Positions 42,234-50,380 of a stretch of DNA of 64,000 bases are shown in pieces. Below the pieces are notes generated by a model that worked only from the letters and a program-made list of their open reading frames with translations, did not search any database and was not told the DNA's origin. This stretch comes from Streptacidiphilus jiangxiensis (GTDB lineage: Bacteria > Actinomycetota > Actinomycetes > Streptomycetales > Streptomycetaceae). The position numbers and the translations under genes were made by a program. Positions within the stretch are counted from its first letter, which is position 1; every line of letters starts with the position of its first letter. The stretch is taken from positions 26,833-90,832 of the forward strand of contig NZ_FOAZ01000027.1 of assembly GCF_900109465.1 (NCBI RefSeq). The letters run 5' to 3'.

Positions 42234-42842
42234 CTACTTCTGCGGCGGCAGCCGGTCCATGTAGTCCATCGCGTGCATGACCTCTTCGACCGTCAGGGAG
42301 TTGGCCGGGCCGACCGGGGCCCAGACGTGGACCGTGCCGGACTGGGCGAAGGTCAGGTCGAGCTGGATCACGTCGTGCAGGGCGGGCGTGCGTCGCAGGC
42401 CGGAGAGTTCCAGGTGGAGGCCGCCCGGGTGGAGGGAGAGGGTCGCGTCCGCGGGGACGCCGATCCACGGCTGGGTGCGGCCGGAGCCGTCGACCAGGCG
42501 GACGGTCGTGGCCCAGGGGGTCGACACGTCGAGCAGGCGGTCCGCCGAGCCGCCGCCGTTGCGGAGGCTCAGGTAGGCCTCGACCGGGCCGGAGGCCTGC
42601 TTCGGCGGGTCGAGGTAGGGGGAGAGCAGCGCCAGCTTCGCCGGCGAGGCCGTGGCCGCGGAGGCGTCCCCGCGGCCGACGTGGCCGACCAGCAGCAGGA
42701 CGCAGGCGAGCAGGGCGACCAGCGGGCCCTGGACCAGCAGGGCCCGCCGCGCGCCGGGGAGGCCGCCCCGGCGGGCCGCCCGCGCCTCCAGCGCGGCGGC
42801 CTCCTCCTCCAGGGCTGCGAGCTCTGCCTCGTCCGTCTCCAT
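42234..42842 (-). CDS. Membrane-anchored PCuAC-like (copper chaperone) protein
   Basis: A 202-residue protein. An N-terminal coiled, acidic segment (ELAALEEEAAALEARAA) precedes one membrane span (ALLVQGPLVALLACVLLLVG). The external part matches the PCuAC fold: AYLSLRNGGGSADRLLDVST, then LHPGGLHLELSGLRR and VIQLDLTFAQSGTVHVWAPV. The copper motif of PCuAC is H(M)X10MX21HXM. The His is kept in GGLHLEL, but the Met that normally follows is replaced, so copper binding may be weakened or altered. It is 7 bases downstream of a His-rich membrane protein gene and probably in one operon. Confidence 0.75.
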   Translation of the reverse strand: METDEAELAALEEEAAALEARAARRGGLPGARRALLVQGPLVALLACVLLLVGHVGRGDASAATASPAKLALLSPYLDPPKQASGPVEAYLSLRNGGGSADRLLDVSTPWATTVRLVDGSGRTQPWIGVPADATLSLHPGGLHLELSGLRRTPALHDVIQLDLTFAQSGTVHVWAPVGPANSLTVEEVMHAMDYMDRLPPQK

Positions 42843-42849
42843 GGGTGGC

Positions 42850-43587
42850 CTAGTAGCCCGACGGCCAGGTGAAGTCCTTGTACGGGACGGCCGTGCCGAC
42901 GTCGATCTGGATCTTCTCCAGGTTCTTGAAGACGATCGCACGCGGGTCGCCGGTGTACGGCTTGCCGTCGACGAAGATCGTCAGCTGCCCCTGGTGGCCC
43001 GCGATGTCGGTGCTGGTGAGCGGCTGGCCCCACAGGTCGAACAGGTTGCCCAGGTTGTACGTCTGCTGGCTCGGCGACTCGACGTGGATGATGCCGCTCT
43101 CGTCGTGCGTGTGCAGGAAGTAGAACTTGCTGCCGCCGCCGACGAACGGGGTGCCGTCCTGGGCCTGCTGGAGCTGGTACGGCGGCTCGATGCCGAGGCC
43201 GTAGGGGATGGTCATGAGCTTGCCGTCCACGTACACCTGCAGGTGCGAGTGGATGTGGTAGACGGTCTGCTCCATGTCGTTGCTCTTGACGATGCCGTCG
43301 ATGTCCTGGCCGTAGGCCTGGTGAGCGGTGGAGGCGAGCAGGTTCGCGTTCTTGTCGATCGACGGGTCACTGGCCTGCTTGTTCTTCGCGGCCTGGACGT
43401 TGCTGGCGTTCTGGCCGTTGATGGCCCAGACGGTCACGCCGACGACCCCGCCCAACAGGATGACGCCGCCGACGATCATCGAGATAAGGATCGTCCGCTG
43501 ACGCCGGGACTCCGCCGCCCGCTGGGCGGCGATCTTCTCCTGGGCTATGCGGCGGCGCTCTGCCTGCGACGGCTTGTTCTGGGTCAT
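42850..43587 (-). CDS. Membrane-anchored His-motif protein, putative metal-binding
   Basis: A 245-residue protein. The basic cytoplasmic N-terminus (AERRRIAQEKIAAQRAAESR) is followed by one span (ILISMIVGGVILLGGVVGVT). The external domain has YHIHSHLQVYVDGKLMTIPYG, FYFLHTHDESGIIHVESP and FDLWGQPL. The clustered HIHSH and HTHD motifs look like metal ligands, possibly copper, given the PCuAC-like partner downstream. It is a recurrent actinobacterial protein without a settled function. Upstream, TTGCAATGCAA (43717-43727) is an odd-centred palindrome that could be an operator. Confidence 0.7.
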   Translation of the reverse strand: MTQNKPSQAERRRIAQEKIAAQRAAESRRQRTILISMIVGGVILLGGVVGVTVWAINGQNASNVQAAKNKQASDPSIDKNANLLASTAHQAYGQDIDGIVKSNDMEQTVYHIHSHLQVYVDGKLMTIPYGLGIEPPYQLQQAQDGTPFVGGGSKFYFLHTHDESGIIHVESPSQQTYNLGNLFDLWGQPLTSTDIAGHQGQLTIFVDGKPYTGDPRAIVFKNLEKIQIDVGTAVPYKDFTWPSGY

Positions 43588-43758
43588 CGGTCCTCGTTGC
43601 TGCTCGGTGGCGAGGGGCGCCTCGCGTCCCCGCGGGCGTCACGTTAGTGCGCGGTCGGCTAAGCGTTTCGTAAGACCGGCCTGGGTGGGGAGAGCAGGGT
43701 TTGAGGTTTGTCCCGATTGCAATGCAAATCAGAGGATCACAGCTTGATAACGGCATGC

Positions 43759-44850
43759 TCAGTGCGTCGCGCGGTGCGCGCTGCCGTGCGGATCGCGGCA
43801 GTGCGCGGCCTCCTCGGCCTGGGTCAGCGAGCCCAGTTGGAGGGTCTCCGGGGAGGCGTGGTCGACCTGCAGGGTGGTGTGGTCGATCGCGTAGCGCTCG
43901 CGGAGCTCGTGCTCGAGAGTGAGCCGGACCGCGTGGCAGTCGAGCTCGTCGCGGACCAGCACGTGCGCGGAGAGCGCCGGGTAGCCCGAGGTGATGGTCC
44001 AGATGTGCAGGTCGTGGATCTCCACCACGCCCGGCACGGCGGCCAGGCGCGCGCCGACGGTGTCCGGGTCGAGCCCGGCGGGGGCGGCCTCCAGGAAGAT
44101 CCGGCCGGACTCGCGGACCAGGCCGTAGCCGGCCTTCAGCATCAGCGCGGCGACGACCAGGGTCGCCAGGGCGTCGGCGCGGTCGAACCCGGTCAGCAGC
44201 ACCACCAGGCCCGCCACGGCGGTGGCGATGAAGGCCCAGGCGTCGTTGAGGATGTGCTGGTAGGCGCCCTCGACATTGAGGCTGGAGCGGTTGGCCTGCG
44301 AGATCAGCCAGGCCGCCACCACGTTGACGACGATGCCGACCAGTGCGGTGACCAGCACGACGCCGCCCGCGACCTCCGGCGGCGAGACGAGCCGGCGGAT
44401 CGCCTCGTAGAAGAAGAGTGCGGCGAGGGCGAGCAGGGTGATCCCGTTGGCCTGCGCGGAGAGGATCTCCGCTCGCTTGAGGCCGTAGGTCAGTGAACCC
44501 TTGGCCGGTCGCGCGGCGAGGCGCATGGCGATCAGGGCCAGCACGATCGAGGCCGCGTCGGTCAGCATGTGGCCGGCGTCGGAGATCAGTGCGAGGGAGT
44601 GGGCCAGCAGGCCGACGACGACCTCGCCCACCATGAAGGCGGCGATGAGGCTGAGTGCGGCGATCAGGTAGCGGCGGTCGGCGTCGGCGGAGACGCCGTG
44701 GCTGTGGCCCGCGTGGCCGCCGTGGCCGTGGCCGTGGTCGTGCGCACGGGCGCCGGCGTGACCGTGGTCGTGCGCACGGGCGCCGGCGTGACCGTGGTCG
44801 TCATGAGCGTGGTCGTCGTGAGCGTGGCCGTGCTCCTGGTCGTGGCTCAC
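43759..44850 (-). CDS. CDF-family metal cation efflux protein (CzcD/ZitB type)
   Basis: A 363-residue exporter. A His/Asp-rich N-terminus of about 45 residues (HGHAHDDHAHDDHGHAGARA...) leads into six membrane segments. Metal sites are seen as SDAGHMLTDAASI in TM2 and YQHILNDAWAF in TM5, plus a C-terminal cytoplasmic domain (VPGVVEIHDLHIWTITSG). It exports zinc or related divalent cations by proton antiport. The GTG follows AGGAG by 7 bases. The His-rich tract is built from a 30-base tandem repeat. A TetR gene lies upstream on the same strand, and a palindrome covers the promoter region between them. Confidence 0.92.
   Translation of the reverse strand: MSHDQEHGHAHDDHAHDDHGHAGARAHDHGHAGARAHDHGHGHGGHAGHSHGVSADADRRYLIAALSLIAAFMVGEVVVGLLAHSLALISDAGHMLTDAASIVLALIAMRLAARPAKGSLTYGLKRAEILSAQANGITLLALAALFFYEAIRRLVSPPEVAGGVVLVTALVGIVVNVVAAWLISQANRSSLNVEGAYQHILNDAWAFIATAVAGLVVLLTGFDRADALATLVVAALMLKAGYGLVRESGRIFLEAAPAGLDPDTVGARLAAVPGVVEIHDLHIWTITSGYPALSAHVLVRDELDCHAVRLTLEHELRERYAIDHTTLQVDHASPETLQLGSLTQAEEAAHCRDPHGSAHRATH
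44731..44800. repeat. 30-bp tandem repeat coding for the His-rich loop
   Basis: Units 44731-44760 and 44761-44790 differ at one base, and 44791-44800 begins a third. Each encodes HAGARAHDHG on the minus strand. The repeat number could vary between strains and change metal capture. Confidence 0.9.
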
Positions 44851-44911
44851 GCGTCGCTCCTCGCTGTCGGCGGTTCTCGGGCATGCCGGATTCGGCCTGC
44901 CCTCAAGAGGA

Positions 44912-44942
44912 ACTATAGCGGAAGGAATGAACAATCGTTCAT
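44912..44942 (-). promoter_or_regulatory. TetR-type operator and -10 ahead of the CDF exporter
   Basis: ATGAAC-AATC-GTTCAT (44927-44942) is a perfect 6-bp-arm palindrome. TATAGT (44917-44912, minus strand) is a good -10 62 bases before the exporter GTG. The palindrome occupies the -35 region and runs into the last codon of tetR. Repression of the exporter by the adjacent TetR protein is the simplest reading. Confidence 0.55.
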
Positions 44943-45721
44943 ATCTCATGACCGGAGGCCAGCCGCAGCACCTCGCCGGCCAGCTCCGTGTCCGCCATCA
45001 GCGCGAGAAGATGGTGCAGCAGCTGGCCCGCGGGGCCGGCCGGCTGTTCCAAGGTCAGGTAGCCCCGCAGGTGCTGTCGCAGCTGCGGCTCGTCGAGCTG
45101 GAGCACCAGCAGTTGCACGACGAACTCCTGGACCAGCTTCAGTTGCAGCTCGGCACGGTCCAGACGGCGGTCCTGCTCCTGGTCGGCCAGCCAGGCCAGG
45201 GCGGTGATCTCCGCGTTGCCGATCCAGGTGCGCACCGCGAGCCGCATCCGCGGGCTCGGCTCGGCCAGCCCCAGGTGCGACAGCACCGAGCGCTCGGCGG
45301 CCTGGCGCACCTGGTCGATGACCGCGCCCGTCCCCGGGCTCGCAGCCGGGGACGCGTTGCGCAGCAGGGCGGCGAAGCCGGGGCCGTGCGAGTCGACGAA
45401 GTCGAGGTAACGGCCCATCACCCGGTGCAGCCGCTCCGACAGCGGCCCCTGCGGCGGCTCCTCGAACAGCGCCGCGAGCTGCTCGCCGGCACGCCGGATC
45501 GCCTCCTCGTACAGCGCCTGCTTGCCCGGGAAGTAGTGGTACACCAGCGGTCGCGAGGCCCCGGCGGCGGCGGCGATGTCGTCGATCGACACCTCTTCCG
45601 GCGCGTGCCTGGCGAACATGTCCAGCGCGACGGCGATCAACTGCTCGCGCCGCTGCTCGACGCTCAGCCGTCGGCGCGGCCTCGACGCGGCGGCGCCGGA
45701 TGTCCCCGTGGCAGCGGTCAT
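44939..45721 (-). CDS. TetR-family regulator next to the CDF exporter
   Basis: A 260-residue regulator. The HTH at about residues 22-68 reads RREQLIAVALDMFARHAPEE, IDDIAAAAGASRPLVYHYFP. The C-terminal domain has YLDFVDSHGPGFAALLRNAS and a long helix rich in Leu/Gln (LKLVQEFVVQLLVLQLDEPQ). The ATG at 45721 removes an atypical upstream extension. It lies 88 bases upstream of the exporter on the same strand, with an ATGAAC/GTTCAT operator between. Few metal-ligand residues are evident, so the inducer may be organic. Confidence 0.85.
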   Translation of the reverse strand: MTAATGTSGAAASRPRRRLSVEQRREQLIAVALDMFARHAPEEVSIDDIAAAAGASRPLVYHYFPGKQALYEEAIRRAGEQLAALFEEPPQGPLSERLHRVMGRYLDFVDSHGPGFAALLRNASPAASPGTGAVIDQVRQAAERSVLSHLGLAEPSPRMRLAVRTWIGNAEITALAWLADQEQDRRLDRAELQLKLVQEFVVQLLVLQLDEPQLRQHLRGYLTLEQPAGPAGQLLHHLLALMADTELAGEVLRLASGHEI

Positions 45722-45940
45722 GAGGGGCAGCCTAGTGCCCTGGCCGGACAGGTCCACCGTGCTGTGACGCCAGGGGCGGCCACTCGCCGCGTCGTCGGGC
45801 GCGGCCAAGGACATCCCGTACGAGGCCGACCCTCCGCCTGGCGATCGACCGCACCGGACGCCGCATCCCGGCATGCCCATCCGGTCAGGGCACCGGTGGC
45901 TCCTCCTGCGGACCTGACGTGTTCGGTCACCGGGTGGGGC

Positions 45941-47344
45941 TCAGCTCGCGGCCAGCAGTTCCGCCACGGAGGCGTCGACCGCCGCGCAGAGCGCCGGCGT
46001 CGCGAAGCGGCCGCGCAGGCCGAGGTGGAGCCGGTCGCGGTAGGAGCTGACCGCGACGGCCAGCTCCTGGTGGCGGGCGAGCGGGGCCAGCGGGTGGAGG
46101 GCCGTCAGTGGCAGCCCGGCCAGCGTGAACGACAGATCGGGCAGCGGCACGTTCGTCACCAGCGAGTCGAAGAGCAGGCCCGCCGAGGGCCGCAGCAGCG
46201 GCGCGGCGACCGGCACGGCCGCGGTGGGGACGAGCTCCGCGAGCAGCGCGACCGCACCGGCGCCCCGCCGTGGGCCCGCTGCCTTCCGTGCCGTCATCGC
46301 CTCGCGTACCAGGCGCAACCGGGCCACCGGATCGGTCTCGGAGACCGGCAGGTCCACCAGGAAGCCGGAGAGGCGGTTCCCGGCGGGGGAGGAGCCCTCG
46401 GCCGTGCGGCGGGTCCGCTCGCTCACGGGCACCAGCACCCGCACGTCCACCCGCTCGCCCGCACCCCGCAGCGCGCCCGCCAGCACCGCCAGGACCACGT
46501 CGTTGACGGTGCCGCCGTGCGCCTTGCGGATCACCCGGGCGTCGTCGAGCGCGACCGTCGGAAGCGCCAGGCCGGTGCCCGCCCCGGCGGCCGCCGGTCG
46601 GCGCGCGGCGGCGCGCAGCAGTGACGGGCGCAGCGGTGAGGGGTTCAGCAATCCCCGCTCCACCCCGTCGACGGCGGCGGCCAGCGCGCTGCCGGCGATC
46701 TCCGTCGCCCGCCAGGTGCGACGGGCCTCGACCGGCAGGGAGCGCAGCAGGCGCAGCGGCGCGGGACCGCCGGACGCCACCGGCGGGTGTGCGGGGGGCG
46801 CGGTGGGACGTCCGGCGGGCGGGGCCGCCGACTGCTCCGCATCGCCGAAGCCGTCGAGCAGCCTCACGCCGAGCTCCAGCGCGCGCAGGCCGTCCACGAC
46901 GGCGTGGTGCACCTTGAGCAGCAGCACCAGCGTCGAGGCCTCCGCCCGGCCGGCCGCCCCGCTGATCAGGTGGATCTCCCACGGCGGCGCGTGCCGGGCC
47001 ACCGGCCGGGCCATCAGCTCGCCGACGAGCGCGGCCAGGGCCGGGTCGGCGGGATCGGCCGACGCCTCGTCCCGCAGTTCGTGGCGGACGATGTGGGCGG
47101 AGGCGTCGAAGTCGGGCTGCTCCTCCCAGACCGGCGCCTCCCACGGGGCTCGGGACGTCCGCACCCGGCGCCGCAGGCGCGGCACCCGCTGGGCGCGCTC
47201 GGCCAGCAGCGCGGCCACGTCACCGGGGTCGGCGGCCCCGGCCCGCCCCGCGCCGAAGACGGCGAGGGCGCCGATGTGCATCGGCGCGTCGGGCGATTCC
47301 AGGCTCCAGAAGGCGTGGTCCAACGGGCTGAGCCTGGTCGTCAT
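45941..47344 (-). CDS. Wax ester synthase/diacylglycerol acyltransferase (WS/DGAT)
   Basis: A 467-residue acyltransferase. It opens LSPLDHAFWSLESPDAPMHIGALAVF and carries the active-site HHAVVDG at residues 146-152, the HHxxxDG motif. Further family blocks are GTVNDVVLAVLAGALR, LVPVSERT, FLVDLPVSETDPVARLRLV and LVTNVPLPDLSFTLAG. It joins acyl-CoA to diacylglycerol or fatty alcohol, making storage lipid at the membrane. Streptomycetes store triacylglycerol with such enzymes. It is monocistronic and diverges from the LPG-synthase-type gene. Confidence 0.92.
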   Translation of the reverse strand: MTTRLSPLDHAFWSLESPDAPMHIGALAVFGAGRAGAADPGDVAALLAERAQRVPRLRRRVRTSRAPWEAPVWEEQPDFDASAHIVRHELRDEASADPADPALAALVGELMARPVARHAPPWEIHLISGAAGRAEASTLVLLLKVHHAVVDGLRALELGVRLLDGFGDAEQSAAPPAGRPTAPPAHPPVASGGPAPLRLLRSLPVEARRTWRATEIAGSALAAAVDGVERGLLNPSPLRPSLLRAAARRPAAAGAGTGLALPTVALDDARVIRKAHGGTVNDVVLAVLAGALRGAGERVDVRVLVPVSERTRRTAEGSSPAGNRLSGFLVDLPVSETDPVARLRLVREAMTARKAAGPRRGAGAVALLAELVPTAAVPVAAPLLRPSAGLLFDSLVTNVPLPDLSFTLAGLPLTALHPLAPLARHQELAVAVSSYRDRLHLGLRGRFATPALCAAVDASVAELLAAS

Positions 47345-47567
47345 GGGCGTCCTCTCCGCGGTGCTCCGGCATGGGCGTCCTCCCGAGTCTTGCGCGCGCG
47401 TGTTGCGCGCAGGTGTTCGTACCGAGAAGTTTCAGGTTTGTCCGGTGGCCGCCCGGGAACGGAAAGGGCATGTCAGGGGCCGAACTCTCGGTACGCGCGG
47501 GATATCCTGCGCGCGAGGGGTTCGTCGAGGTCACCCCGCCCGAGAAGGAAGCGGAGCGTGCGGCACC

Positions 47568-48563
47568 ATGACCTCCGGGCCTGATCTCGCTCCCGAGGAG
47601 GTCGCCGCGGACGCGCAGCGTGGGAACGGCGGCGGGCTGGTCCGGGGGATGCGGATGCGGCGGGTGGTGACACTCGTGCTCTGCGCCATCGTCGTCTATG
47701 TCGTGCTGCTGCAGATCCTGCGGCACAACGCCAACCCGCTGCCCGCGCTGGAGCGCGCCAACGCGGTGTGGCTGGTGCCGGCGGTGCTGTCCTCGGCCCT
47801 GGGCTCGCTCGGCGCCACGTGCGCGCTCGTCGGGTTCGTTCCGGAGCGGGTGTCACTGACGAGAGCACTGCTCGCGCAGCTCTCCGGTTTCTTCGTCAAC
47901 CTGGCCACCCCCGGCGGCCTCGGCAGCGCCGCGGTCAACACCCGCTTCCTCGCCCGCTCCGGCATCCCGCAGACGCAGGCGCTGGCCAGCGTCGCCCTCG
48001 GCCAGATCGTCGGCTTCGTGCTCCATGTCCTGCTGCTCGTCGGCTTCGGCACCTGGATCGGCGCGGACTACGCCGCGTCGCTGCCCACCGGTGCCACCCT
48101 GCTCATCAGCGCCCTCTGCCTCGCGGCGGTGTTCGCCGTCTGCGTCGGCGTCCCGCGCCTGCGCCGCTGGCTCGCCGCCCGCCTGCGCGAGGCCGGCCCG
48201 CGCTTCCGCGAGCTGCTGCACCAGCCCGGCAAGCTCACCGTCGGCGTCGTCGGCCAGCTGGCCGTGACCCTCATGGCGGTGACGGCGCTCTACAGCTGCT
48301 CGCGCGCCTTCGGCCAGACGGCGACCTTCCCCGAGATCGCCTTCGCCCAGCTGGTGGGCTCCGCGGTGGGCTCCGCGATCCCGGTGCCGGGCGGCATCGG
48401 CTCCTCCGACGCCGCCCTGGCCTACTCCCTGCGCGTCACCACCGGCGTCGCGGCCGCCACCTGGGTGCCGGTCGTCCTGGTCTACCGGCTCTGCACCTTC
48501 TGGCTGCCGCTGATCCCCGGCTGGATCGCCTTCCTCTACCTCCAGCGGCGCGAGGCGCTCTGA
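47568..48563 (+). CDS. LPG-synthase-TM/UPF0104 family membrane protein
   Basis: A 331-residue protein with about eight membrane segments: VTLVLCAIVVYVVLLQIL, LSGFFVNLATPGGLGSAAVN, LGQIVGFVLHVLLLVGFG, AQLVGSAVGSAIPVPGGIGSSDAAL and YRLCTFWLPLIPGWIAFLYL. The NLATPGGLGS and IPVPGGIGSSDAA blocks are typical of the lysylphosphatidylglycerol-synthase membrane domain and UPF0104 family, which move or modify lipids. The soluble aminoacyl-transfer domain of MprF is absent. The 35-residue N-terminus is acidic and polar. Confidence 0.85.
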   Translation: MTSGPDLAPEEVAADAQRGNGGGLVRGMRMRRVVTLVLCAIVVYVVLLQILRHNANPLPALERANAVWLVPAVLSSALGSLGATCALVGFVPERVSLTRALLAQLSGFFVNLATPGGLGSAAVNTRFLARSGIPQTQALASVALGQIVGFVLHVLLLVGFGTWIGADYAASLPTGATLLISALCLAAVFAVCVGVPRLRRWLAARLREAGPRFRELLHQPGKLTVGVVGQLAVTLMAVTALYSCSRAFGQTATFPEIAFAQLVGSAVGSAIPVPGGIGSSDAALAYSLRVTTGVAAATWVPVVLVYRLCTFWLPLIPGWIAFLYLQRREAL

Positions 48564-48652
48564 GGGCCACGCCGGGAGCGGCGTCAGGCAGGCTCACAGC
48601 CCGGGCCCGGCACGTCCGGGCACGCCTCGCCCAGCAGCCGGAGCGGGCCGGG

Positions 48653-49159
48653 GCCGTTGCGGCCGAGTTCGTCGTCGGGGCCGGAGCCAGGGTCATGGGG
48701 ATGGCCCGCGGGGAGCGGAAGCTCGACCTGATCCGTGGCCTGGGAGTCGAGGCCGCGGTCGACTACACCGCGCCGGGCTGGACCGAGCAGGTCAGGCGGG
48801 TGACCGGCGGCGCGGGGGTCGACGTCGTGTTCGACGGAGTGGGCGGGGAGATCGGCCGGGCCGCGTTCGAGGTGACGGCCTGGCACGGCCGATTCTCCGT
48901 GCACGGCGCCTCCAGCGGTCAGTTGACCGAGATCGAGCCCGCGGAGGCGCAGCGGCGCGGCGTCGAGGTGATCGGCATTGAGCAGCTGTACGGCTTCCGG
49001 GCGAGGATGCGCCCGTGGGCCGAGCAGGTCATGGCCCAGGCGGTTGCCGGCCGGGTCCGCCCGGTCATCGGGCAGACCTTCCCGCTGGAGCAGGCCGCGG
49101 ACGCGCACGCGGCGATCGAGAGCCGAAGCGCCCTGGGCAAGACCCTGCTCCTGATCTGA
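48653..49159 (+). pseudogene. 5'-truncated zinc-free alcohol dehydrogenase/QOR
   Basis: The frame gives only the C-terminal half of an MDR enzyme: AGARVMGMARGERKLDLIRG, LGVEAAVDYTAPGWTEQVRR, GAGVDVVFDGVGGEIGRAAF, GVEVIGIEQLYGF, RVRPVIGQTFPLEQAADAHA and LGKTLLLI. Family members have about 320 residues with an N-terminal GroES-like part and an AAGGVG nucleotide loop; here the loop has decayed to AVAAEFVVGAGA and the first 150 residues are missing. The only internal start is the ATG at 48695 (154 residues). I judge it a pseudogene. Confidence 0.7.
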
Positions 49160-49322
49160 CCGGGTGCAGCAGGCGGGGAGACGTGCCGGGCGTGCAGGCC
49201 ATGGAGGTTGGTTCTCCTTCTTCCGCCTCCAGTGCCGCGAGGCGCCCTGAGCGGGCGGCTCCCGGGTCACGGTTGCGTCACTCGCTGCGATCAGATGATT
49301 GCTGCTGGCTAGCATCCGGGGC

Positions 49323-50333
49323 ATGAGGAAGTCGCGCTCCATCCCGTTCGCCGTCGGCGCGGCCGTCGGCTTGTCCCTGCTCACGGGGTGTGCGGGCCAG
49401 TCCCCGGCGCGGCCCGGGACCTGGGCCGCGACCGGTCCCTCGGCGCACGCACCGGCGCAGCCCACGGCCGGGCACGCGTCGTCGGGGCTCCCGTCCGTGG
49501 CGGTGTATGCGCCGCAACAGCCGCTTACCCAGGCGCAGTTGCAGGCAGCCGCGCAGGTGCTGCGCGAGCGTGCTGCCGGCATGGGACTGCGGAGCGCGCA
49601 GGTCACGCTCGTGCCGCAGGGCATCCAGGTCTCCGCCCCTGGCGCGACACGCGACGAGCTGGTCGCCCTCGGACAGACGGGTTCGCTCGCCTTCCGTCCC
49701 GTCCTGGCGGAGGCGCAGATGGCCACGAGCGTGACGGGAGCCTCTCCTTCCCCGAGCGGGACGGGACAGGCCCTCGCGCAGACCGCGACCGGTCCGACCA
49801 CGTCGGGGCGGACCGTGACCGGCCAGACCGGCGGCATGGTGCCGGCCGACCTGCAGACGGCGTTCGACGCCCTGGACTGCGTGCACCCCTCCTCGTCCGA
49901 CGTGGCAGCGGTGGAGGTAGCGAGTCCCGCGGCGCAGATCGTCGCCTGCGACACCGCAGCGGTGAACGGCATCCACACGAAGTACGCGCTCGGTCCGGTC
50001 GCGGTCCCCGGGGCGGACGTCGCCTCCGCGAAGGCGAGCTACTCCACGCAGATCGGTGAGTGGCAAGTGGACCTGAGCTTCAACTCCGCCGGGACCAGCG
50101 CGTTCGCGAACGTGACCGCCCAACTCGCGGCGAACCAGAGCCCGACGAACGAGTTCGCGATCGTCCTCAGCGGCACGGTCCAGTCCTCGCCCTACGTCTC
50201 CACCGCCATCCCCGGCGGGCAGGCGCAGATCACCGGAAGCTTCGACCAGGCCGGTGCCACGGCCCTGGCGGCGGAGCTCACCCACGGCAGCATCCCGCCG
50301 TTGACGCTGGAGCAGACGATGATCCCGGGCTGA
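49323..50333 (+). CDS. SecDF P1-head-domain lipoprotein (no membrane domain)
   Basis: A 336-residue exported lipoprotein. The signal ends in lipobox LTGC (Cys about residue 23). After a Pro/Ala linker, residues 50-110 resemble the SecD P1 base (VLRERAAGMGLRSAQVTLVP, APGATRDELVALGQTGSLAFRPV). Residues about 220-336 are a clear P1 head: KYALGPVAVPGADVASAKAS, WQVDLSFNSAGTSAFANVTA, FAIVLSGTVQSSPYVSTAIP, AQITGSFDQAGATALAAELT, HGSIPPLTLEQ. The usual SecD transmembrane export domain is absent: the protein stops where the first RND segment would begin. It may bind unfolded exported proteins at the membrane surface; that is inference. Confidence 0.8.
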   Translation: MRKSRSIPFAVGAAVGLSLLTGCAGQSPARPGTWAATGPSAHAPAQPTAGHASSGLPSVAVYAPQQPLTQAQLQAAAQVLRERAAGMGLRSAQVTLVPQGIQVSAPGATRDELVALGQTGSLAFRPVLAEAQMATSVTGASPSPSGTGQALAQTATGPTTSGRTVTGQTGGMVPADLQTAFDALDCVHPSSSDVAAVEVASPAAQIVACDTAAVNGIHTKYALGPVAVPGADVASAKASYSTQIGEWQVDLSFNSAGTSAFANVTAQLAANQSPTNEFAIVLSGTVQSSPYVSTAIPGGQAQITGSFDQAGATALAAELTHGSIPPLTLEQTMIPG

Positions 50334-50339
50334 CGCGTC

Positions 50340-50369
50340 GGGTGGCGCGGCTCCGTGCCCGCGCCACCC
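50340..50369. terminator. 11-bp hairpin between convergent genes
   Basis: GGGTGGCGCGG (50340-50350) and CCGCGCCACCC (50359-50369) pair perfectly around an 8-base loop, between the SecD-like lipoprotein gene and the convergent reductase fusion gene. Confidence 0.75.
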
Positions 50370-50380
50370 CGCCGCGCGCC

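Noticed and set aside
44731..44800. Tandem repeat considered as a CRISPR array
   Set aside because: Units are contiguous without spacers, lie in a coding sequence and encode a His-rich loop; no cas genes.
45722..45940. Minus-strand open frame between the tetR and WS/DGAT genes
   Set aside because: Arg/Pro/Ala-rich, without a ribosome site or recognisable motif; I see nothing else in this gap.
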